Below the pieces are notes generated by a model that was not told the origin of the DNA, made no database searches, and was given only the letters and a program-made list of their open reading frames with translations. DNA of 19,979 nt from Anaerolineae bacterium (GTDB lineage: Bacteria > Chloroflexota > Anaerolineae > J102). This document shows, in pieces, positions 14,888 through 19,979 of the stretch (positions within the stretch are counted from its first letter, which is position 1; every line of letters begins with the position of its first letter). The stretch covers positions 1 through 19,979 of the forward strand of contig JALXAF010000241.1 of assembly GCA_026992375.1 (NCBI GenBank), in the 5' to 3' direction. Position numbers and translations under genes: made by a program.

Positions 14888-15244
14888 ATGGCTCTTGACT
14901 ATCTGCCCATCCTCGTCCTCATTGTCGTCGCTTTTTTGTTTGCCATCTTCATTTTGGTGTTGACGTGGGCGCTGGGCCCGAAAAGCCCGAACAAAGCCAA
15001 AGATGAGCCCATCGAATCAGGTATGATTCCCTTCACCAATCCGCGCCAGCGATTCGCGGTGCAATACTACATGGTGGCGATGATGTTCATCCTGTTCGAT
15101 GTGGAGGTGCTCTTCCTGTATCCGTGGGCGGTGAAGATGAGGCAGTTGAAATGGTTTGGGCTGGCCGAGATGGCTGTTTTCCTGCTGATCCTGCTGGTCG
15201 GCTTTTTCTTTGTCTGGAAGAAAGGAGCCTTCGAATGGGATTGA
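14888..15244 (+). CDS. nuoA: NADH-quinone oxidoreductase subunit A
   Basis: Small membrane subunit (118 residues) of respiratory complex I, located at the quinone-entry end of the membrane arm. Three transmembrane helices are visible (about 5-29, 60-80 and 90-110). The family signature runs from ESGMIP at about 43-48 through RFAVQYYMVAMMFILFDVEV to FLYPWA, with the conserved FD-x-E acidic residues of helix 2. Length is normal. The ATG at 14888 has GGAG 10 bp upstream. It is the first gene of the nuo operon. Confidence 0.97.
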   Translation: MALDYLPILVLIVVAFLFAIFILVLTWALGPKSPNKAKDEPIESGMIPFTNPRQRFAVQYYMVAMMFILFDVEVLFLYPWAVKMRQLKWFGLAEMAVFLLILLVGFFFVWKKGAFEWD

Positions 15245-15251
15245 GGTGGAT

Positions 15252-15279
15252 ATTGGTTATCGGAAATCGGAAGACTGGA
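15252..15279 (+). repeat. Heptamer-period repeat in the nuoA-nuoB spacer
   Basis: ATCGGAA occurs twice in direct succession (15259-15272), flanked in phase by related 7-mers ATTGGTT and GACTGGA. It is one of four spacers in this operon with a 7-bp period. Confidence 0.6.
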
Positions 15280-15366
15280 CGCGTCCGTCGACGCCCGACA
15301 ACCAATGCCTGACACCCACTCCCTCAGCCGTCATCGAAAAAGAAACCTTCCCGGAGATTTCCCCTT

Positions 15367-15912
15367 ATGGGTCTAGAGAAACACCTGCCGGAAACCGGCG
15401 TCGTCACCACCACCCTCGAATCGGTCGTCAACTGGAGCCGCAAGAACTCTGTCTGGCCCCTGCTGTTCGGTCTGGCCTGCTGCGCCATCGAGATGATCAC
15501 CACGGGCACCTCGCGTCACGACATCGCCCGCTTTGGCAGCGAGCTCTTCCGGGCCTCGCCCCGCCAGGCCGACCTGATGATCGTGGCCGGACGCGTCAGC
15601 AACAAGATGGCCCCGGTCATCAAGCGGCTGTATGACGAGATGGCCGAGCCCAAGTGGGTCATCGCCATGGGCATCTGCGCCACCGCGGGCGGCCCCTTCA
15701 ACAACTACGCCATCGTTCAGGGCGTCGATAAAATCATCCCCGTGGATGTGTACGTGCCCGGATGCCCGCCCCGGCCCGAGGCGCTGCTCTACGCCCTGAC
15801 CAAATTGCAGGAAAAGATCGACAACGAACACCTGCGAGACCACTACCCCGAATACAAGACCCGCCAGGGCGTCTACGTGGCCGAACCCGCCGATCTGCCT
15901 CCCCTGCCCTGA
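15367..15912 (+). CDS. nuoB: NADH-quinone oxidoreductase subunit B
   Basis: Carries iron-sulfur cluster N2, the last cluster before quinone, in the connecting module of complex I. In the 181-residue protein the four ligands are visible as adjacent C38 and C39 (LACCAIEM), C104 (MGICATAGG) and C133 (VPGCPPRPEAL). The spacing CC-x64-C-x28-C matches known NuoB proteins. The segment after C104 reads ATAGGPFNNY. The ATG at 15367 has GGAG 10 bp upstream. It follows nuoA after a 122-bp spacer that contains heptamer repeats. Confidence 0.97.
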   Translation: MGLEKHLPETGVVTTTLESVVNWSRKNSVWPLLFGLACCAIEMITTGTSRHDIARFGSELFRASPRQADLMIVAGRVSNKMAPVIKRLYDEMAEPKWVIAMGICATAGGPFNNYAIVQGVDKIIPVDVYVPGCPPRPEALLYALTKLQEKIDNEHLRDHYPEYKTRQGVYVAEPADLPPLP

Positions 15913-15913
15913 A

Positions 15914-15941
15914 GCCAGTAATCAGTGTTCAGTGTCCAGTG
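15914..15941 (+). repeat. Heptamer-period repeat in the nuoB-nuoCD spacer
   Basis: Four consecutive 7-mers, GCCAGTA, ATCAGTG, TTCAGTG and TCCAGTG, share the core CAGT in the same phase. The array starts 1 bp after the nuoB stop. Confidence 0.7.
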
Positions 15942-15987
15942 GTGGACAAGCTGAACGATTTTCGTTGCAAAGACGTTTACCTCGACT

Positions 15988-17736
15988 ATGACTGACCCAA
16001 TCACCGCCATCCGCCAGGCCTTTCCCGACGCCGTCATCGATTCCGGCGACGCCGCGGGCGAGCCTGTCGTCACCATTCACTCCCAGCATCTGCAGGAAGT
16101 CGGGCGTTTTCTGCGCGATGACCCCGACCTGCGCTACGACCTGCTCAGCAGCCTCACCGTAGTCGATCAATCTCAACTGCCCGGCTACGATGGCTCCGAC
16201 GCCCGTTTCGTCGGCGTTTATCACGTGCGGTCGGTGGCGCGCGACGGCGATCTGCTGGAGATCAAAACGCCGCTTCCGGGCGGAGACGAGCCGGTCGCGC
16301 CCACCCTGACCGGCGTCTGGCCCTCAGCCAACTGGCACGAGCGCGAGGCCTACGATCTGATGGGCGTGCGCTACGAGGGCCACCCCGATCTGCGGCGCAT
16401 CCTCCTGCCCGATGACTGGCCCGGCCACCCCTTGCGCAAAGAGATGCCCCTGGGCGGCGAACGCGTGCCCTTCTCCGTCACCTGGGAGGACGAGGAATTC
16501 CGAATGCTGGGGCGACAGATCATGCAGCCGGAGCAGAAGCCCCAGGCCATGCCCCGGGGCATGGATGGGAAGCACATGGTGGTCAACATGGGGCCGCAGC
16601 ATCCCTCCACCCACGGCGTTCTGCGCCTGATCGTGGAGCTGGACGGCGAGCGCATCAAGGGCGTGGACCCGGACATCGGCTATCTACACAGCGGCTTCGA
16701 AAAACAGGCCGAAAACGTCCGTTACAAGGACTTCGTCTACTACACCGACCGCATGGATTACGTCTCCGCCATGCAGAACAACCTCTCCTACTGCGTGACA
16801 GTGGAGAAGCTGCTGGGGATAGAGGTGCCCGAACGGGCGCAAGCGATTCGCGTGATCATGGCGGAATTGCAGCGCATCGCCAGCCATCTGGTGTGGCTGG
16901 GCACCCACGCGCTGGATGTCAGCGGCACGGGCCATGCGCTGCTCATGTACGCATTTCGCGAACGCGAGGAGATCATGGATCTCTTCGAAATGGCCTGCGG
17001 CGCCCGACTCACCACATCCTACCTGCGCATCGGCGGCGTGTCCGATGATCTTCCCCCCGCCTTCATCCCCCGCCTGCTGGAATTTCTGGATGTGATGGAC
17101 AAGCGGCTGGTGGAATATGAGGAAATGTTGGACAAGAATCCCCTGTGGCGCAAGCGTCTGGAGGGCATCGGTTATCTCAGCAAGCAGGATGCGCTGGCCA
17201 TGGGCGTCACCGGCCCCATGCTGCGGGGTAGCGGCGTCAAATACGACCTGCGCCGGGCCCGGCCCTACTGCGGCTACGAAAAATACGACTTCGAAATCCC
17301 CACCTCCGATCTGGGCGACAGCTACGGGCGCTATCTGGTGCGCATGAACGAGATGAAACAATCGGTGCGCATCCTGCGCCAGGCCGCGGCCATGCTGCCC
17401 GAGGGCGATTATCTGCTGAACGATCCCAAAATCGCGCCGCCCAAGCGGGAATTGCTGGATCAAAGCATGGAAGCCCTCATCCATCACTTCAAGCTCTACA
17501 CCGAGGGCGTGAAACCGCCTGCGGGCGAAGTTTACCGCGGCATCGAAGCCTCCAAGGGCGAGATGGGCTTCTACATCGTCTCCGATGGCTCCGCCCATCC
17601 CTACCGCATGCACATCCGCACCCCCAGCTTCGCCAACCTGCAAGCCATCTCCATGATGTCCCGGGATCACCTCTTCTCCGACATGGTGGTCATCATCGGC
17701 ACGATTGATATTGTGTTAGGCGATGTCGACAGATGA
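15988..17736 (+). CDS. nuoCD: NADH-quinone oxidoreductase subunits C and D, natural fusion
   Basis: Peripheral-arm subunits of complex I in one 582-residue chain. Residues 1 to about 170 are NuoC (30-kDa subunit): YDLLSSLTVVD near 50-60, WHEREAYDLMGV and the typical end LLPDDWPGHPLRKEMPL. From about M192 it is NuoD (49-kDa subunit): GPQHPSTHGVLR at 202-213 with the quinone-site histidine, DIGYLHSGFEK, ELQRIASHLVWLG, and the normal C-terminus GTIDIVLGDVDR. The linker of about 20 residues is short and shows no sign of a frameshift. The ATG at 15988 has no clear ribosome site. It follows nuoB after 75 bp containing heptamer repeats. The same fusion is known in enterobacteria. Confidence 0.96.
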   Translation: MTDPITAIRQAFPDAVIDSGDAAGEPVVTIHSQHLQEVGRFLRDDPDLRYDLLSSLTVVDQSQLPGYDGSDARFVGVYHVRSVARDGDLLEIKTPLPGGDEPVAPTLTGVWPSANWHEREAYDLMGVRYEGHPDLRRILLPDDWPGHPLRKEMPLGGERVPFSVTWEDEEFRMLGRQIMQPEQKPQAMPRGMDGKHMVVNMGPQHPSTHGVLRLIVELDGERIKGVDPDIGYLHSGFEKQAENVRYKDFVYYTDRMDYVSAMQNNLSYCVTVEKLLGIEVPERAQAIRVIMAELQRIASHLVWLGTHALDVSGTGHALLMYAFREREEIMDLFEMACGARLTTSYLRIGGVSDDLPPAFIPRLLEFLDVMDKRLVEYEEMLDKNPLWRKRLEGIGYLSKQDALAMGVTGPMLRGSGVKYDLRRARPYCGYEKYDFEIPTSDLGDSYGRYLVRMNEMKQSVRILRQAAAMLPEGDYLLNDPKIAPPKRELLDQSMEALIHHFKLYTEGVKPPAGEVYRGIEASKGEMGFYIVSDGSAHPYRMHIRTPSFANLQAISMMSRDHLFSDMVVIIGTIDIVLGDVDR

Positions 17737-17739
17737 CAC

Positions 17740-17774
17740 ACTCTTTACTCTTTAATCATTGATCATTAGTCATC
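17740..17774 (+). repeat. Heptamer-period repeat in the nuoCD-nuoEF spacer
   Basis: Five 7-mers in phase: ACTCTTT twice, then AATCATT, GATCATT and AGTCATC. The array fills nearly the whole 42-bp spacer and ends 4 bp before the nuoEF start codon, where a Shine-Dalgarno would be expected but is absent. Confidence 0.75.
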
Positions 17775-17778
17775 GATT

Positions 17779-19668
17779 ATGCTTTCATCCCAAGCTCGCA
17801 CCGAAATCCAAGCCCTGATGGCGCAGTATCCGCGCCCTCGTTCCGCCATCCTGCCAGCGCTGTATGTGGCTCAGCGGGAGCATGGCTGGCTGCCGCCCGA
17901 TGTGCAGGCCGAGATCGCCGAGATCTTCGGTCTGGAGCCCATGGAAGTGTACGCGGTGGCCGGTTTCTACAACATGCTCTACAAGAAGCCCCACGGCAAG
18001 TATCATCTGGAAATCTGCACCAATGTTTCCTGTATGCTGCGGGGGGCCGAGGAGACGGCCGAGGCGCTGAAGGAGAAACTGCACATCGATTTTGGCGAAA
18101 CCACGCCCGATGGCAATTTCACCCTGAGCGAGATGGAATGTCTGGGCTCCTGCGCCACCGCGCCGGTGGTGTTCGTGCGCAAGGAGCACAGCGATTGGGG
18201 CCGCTACTACGAGAATGTCACGCCCGAGAAGGTGGACGACATGCTCAACGAGCTGCTCGACAACGACGAGCTGCCCATGACTCGCTGGCCCGACGACGTT
18301 CCCTACCATCATGATCATTTCCCGGGCAACGACGAGCTTCCCGAGACCAATTACATCCTCAGCCGCATCGACAAGCCCGACAGCCACACCCTCGACAGCT
18401 ACCTGGCCGATGGCGGCTACGAAACCGCCAAAAAAGTCCTGCAGATGGACCCGCAGGACGTGGTCAACCAGGTGAAGACGGCCGGGCTGCGCGGACGCGG
18501 GGGCGCAGGCTTTCCTGCGGGCGTCAAGTGGGGATTCCTGCCTAAAGATGTTTATCCTCGCTATCTGGTGGTGAATGGCGATGAATCGGAGCCGGGCACT
18601 TTCAAAGACCGACTGATCCTGGAATTCGATCCTCATTCGCTCATCGAGGGCATCATCTGCGCCAGTTGGGCGATTCAGGCCCACCATGCTTTCGTTTACA
18701 TCCGCGGCGAATACACCCATCCCCGCAAACGACTGCAGGACGCCATCGCCGAGGCCAAAGCCAAAGGGTATCTGGGCAAAGGCATCTTCGGCACGGATTT
18801 CGATCTGGAGATCATCGTGCATTCGGGCGCGGGCGCTTACATCTGCGGCGAGGAAACCGCGTTGCTGAGCTCGCTGGAAGGCTATCGCGGCCATCCCCGC
18901 CTGAAGCCGCCCTTCCCCGCGGTGGAAGGGCTGTACGCCAAGCCCACCATCGTCAACAATGTGGAGACCATCACCCAGGTGGGGCACATCATGCGCCACG
19001 GCGCTGATTGGTACCACCAGTGGGGAACGGAACGCAGTCCGGGCATCCAGTTGCTTTCGGTCAGCGGCCAGGTGAAGAAGCCGGGCGTGTACGAAGTGCC
19101 CTACGGCATCACCCTGCGCCAGCTCATCTACGACCTGGCTGGGGGCACGGTGGATGATCGCCCCATCAAGAGCATTGTGCCCGGCGGCCTGTCCATGCCC
19201 CAGCTCACCCCCGACAAGCTGGACACGCCCATCGATTTCGAATCCCTGGCCGCGGCTGGGTCCATGCTGGGCTCGGGCGGCGTCATCGTCATCTGCGAAG
19301 GCGAGAGCATCGTGCCCATCGCCCGCCGCACCTCCGCCTTCTATCGCGAGGAATCCTGCGGCAAATGCACGCCCTGTCGCGAGGGCGGCACCTGGATCGA
19401 GACCATCCTGGAGCGCATCGAGGCGGGCCAAGGCACGCTGGAAGACCTGCAAGAGATCGAGCACATCTCCAAATACATCGAGCAGCAATCCTTCTGCCCC
19501 TTTGGCGCCGCTTCGGTTTGGGGCGTGCAAAGCATGTTGCGCCACTTCCGCCCCGAATTCGAGCAATACATCCTGGAAACCAACCCCGAGCAGAAGAAGC
19601 CCGATATTCCCGCCCGGCCGATTTATCGGCAGTACCATGGGAAGCCTCTAGAAAATAAACTCGACTGA
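17779..19668 (+). CDS. nuoEF: NADH-quinone oxidoreductase subunits E and F, fusion
   Basis: NADH-oxidising module of complex I in a single 629-residue chain. Residues 1 to about 165 form NuoE, a thioredoxin-like [2Fe-2S] protein (cluster N1a) with all four ligands: C80, C85, C121 and C125. After a linker rich in Asp, His and Pro (about 165-205), NuoF follows: GLRGRGGAGFP at 236-246 and NGDESEPGTFKDR bind NADH and FMN, GAGAYICGEETALL is the FMN site, and C527, C530, C533 plus C573 (SCGKCTPC and FCPFG) hold [4Fe-4S] cluster N3. The two domains are in frame in one ORF with no internal stop. HoxF-type hydrogenase subunits have a similar layout, but neighbouring nuoA-D indicate complex I. The ATG at 17779 has no ribosome site. 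Separate nuoE is not seen. Confidence 0.95.
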   Translation: MLSSQARTEIQALMAQYPRPRSAILPALYVAQREHGWLPPDVQAEIAEIFGLEPMEVYAVAGFYNMLYKKPHGKYHLEICTNVSCMLRGAEETAEALKEKLHIDFGETTPDGNFTLSEMECLGSCATAPVVFVRKEHSDWGRYYENVTPEKVDDMLNELLDNDELPMTRWPDDVPYHHDHFPGNDELPETNYILSRIDKPDSHTLDSYLADGGYETAKKVLQMDPQDVVNQVKTAGLRGRGGAGFPAGVKWGFLPKDVYPRYLVVNGDESEPGTFKDRLILEFDPHSLIEGIICASWAIQAHHAFVYIRGEYTHPRKRLQDAIAEAKAKGYLGKGIFGTDFDLEIIVHSGAGAYICGEETALLSSLEGYRGHPRLKPPFPAVEGLYAKPTIVNNVETITQVGHIMRHGADWYHQWGTERSPGIQLLSVSGQVKKPGVYEVPYGITLRQLIYDLAGGTVDDRPIKSIVPGGLSMPQLTPDKLDTPIDFESLAAAGSMLGSGGVIVICEGESIVPIARRTSAFYREESCGKCTPCREGGTWIETILERIEAGQGTLEDLQEIEHISKYIEQQSFCPFGAASVWGVQSMLRHFRPEFEQYILETNPEQKKPDIPARPIYRQYHGKPLENKLD

Positions 19669-19670
19669 TA

Positions 19671-19719
19671 CGTGAAACGTGATGCGTGATAAGTGATGCG
19701 TGATGCGTGATGCGTGAAG
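19671..19719 (+). repeat. Seven tandem degenerate heptamers after nuoEF
   Basis: Seven consecutive 7-bp units with the consensus CGTGATG: variants include CGTGAAA, CGTGATA, AGTGATG and CGTGAAG, and two adjacent units are exact. It begins 2 bp after the nuoEF stop and resembles the short tandemly repeated heptamers known from cyanobacteria. Confidence 0.85.
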
Positions 19720-19756
19720 TCACCCAGACAGATTCATCCTGTTGAAACAAGCTCCT

Positions 19757-19979
19757 ATGTCCGAGGAACGTCCGATTTGGCCTAGTTACGAAGAGTGGGA
19801 ACAAACCGTTCCCGCAGAGCTGACGCAGGATGTGCTATGGAAAGTCGAGGCCTATAGACTGGCGCTTTTCGCTTCGGATCTCGGCTGGTACGACGTTACG
19901 AAACTTGCAAAAGACAAGCGAACCCAGGATTTGTCTGGCCAACTTTATCGTTCGCTTGGCTCTGAATGCGCTAACATTG
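19757..19979 (+). CDS. Four-helix-bundle protein (23S rRNA intervening-sequence family), partial
   Basis: The frame is open from ATG 19757 to the right edge (74 codons), so the C-terminal half is missing. The protein reads MSEERPIWPSYEEWEQ, then VEAYRLALFASDLGWYDV, TKLAKDKRTQDLS, and GQLYRSLGSECANI. The A-Y-R-x-A opening helix and the LYRSLGSxxANI segment match the four-helix-bundle family also called S23 or 23S rRNA-intervening-sequence protein, in which the next residues are usually AEGY. The molecular role of these standalone proteins is not known; the related bAvd protein serves diversity-generating retroelements. No ribosome site was seen. It lies 88 bp after nuoEF, where nuoG might be expected. 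Confidence 0.8.
   Translation, partial: MSEERPIWPSYEEWEQTVPAELTQDVLWKVEAYRLALFASDLGWYDVTKLAKDKRTQDLSGQLYRSLGSECANI

Noticed and set aside
17785..19638. 617-codon open frame antisense to nuoEF, and similar long antisense frames at 16684-17670, 8917-10086 and 908-1912
   Set aside because: They are complementary to well-identified genes whose codon bias keeps the opposite strand free of stops. Their translations show no domains and are rich in His, Gln, Gly and Ala.

Overview
The window most likely comes from a bacterium of the phylum Chloroflexota (Anaerolineae/Caldilineae/Ardenticatenia-like). This is inferred from gene content and style: a GlgP of the DUF3417-headed type, a nuo operon with fused nuoCD and nuoEF, a PII-like/CBS protein coupled to an ArsB/NhaD-type antiporter, and intergenic spacers holding short degenerate tandem repeats. 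No rRNA, tRNA, CRISPR array or insertion sequence was recognised, and no phylogeny could be run, so the phylum call is moderate.

Layout. (1) 1-4039, minus strand: one tightly packed operon read right to left, PII-like/CBS protein, ArsB/NhaD-family antiporter (8-bp overlap), a GT4 glycosyltransferase, then holB (DNA polymerase III delta' subunit), which runs off the left edge. (2) 4087-8795, plus strand: a surface-polysaccharide cluster behind a good promoter, with a hexapeptide acyltransferase, an O-antigen ligase/polymerase-like membrane protein, a GT4 glycosyltransferase, a 60-codon small ORF and a DUF1972-type glycosyltransferase. The first four genes are joined by 4-bp start/stop overlaps. 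(3) 8824-11409, plus: alpha-glucan phosphorylase glgP, ended by a strong bidirectional hairpin terminator. (4) 11506-14125, minus: a SAM methyltransferase with a C-terminal zinc ribbon, the housekeeping sigma factor rpoD, and a small YtxH-like membrane protein. Two parS-like palindromes flank the methyltransferase. (5) 14126-14887: about 760 bp without a convincing gene, holding two divergent promoter candidates, one parS-like site and an inverted octamer-repeat element. (6) 14888 to the right edge, plus: nuoA, nuoB, nuoCD, nuoEF of respiratory complex I, followed by the start of a four-helix-bundle protein.

How the parts relate. Complex I carries electrons from NADH to quinone and pumps protons. 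Here the NADH-dehydrogenase module starts with a single NuoE-NuoF polypeptide. RpoD is the general transcription factor. GlgP releases glucose-1-phosphate from glycogen. The glycosyltransferase cluster presumably builds an exported or surface glycan.

Most interesting signals: (a) two parS-like 16-mers 990 bp apart around one gene; (b) every intercistronic spacer in the visible nuo operon contains a different short tandem array with a 7-bp period, twice ending close to a start codon that has no Shine-Dalgarno; (c) the PII-like/CBS plus antiporter pair as a candidate nucleotide-sensing ion-transport module; (d) a four-helix-bundle gene placed just after nuoEF.
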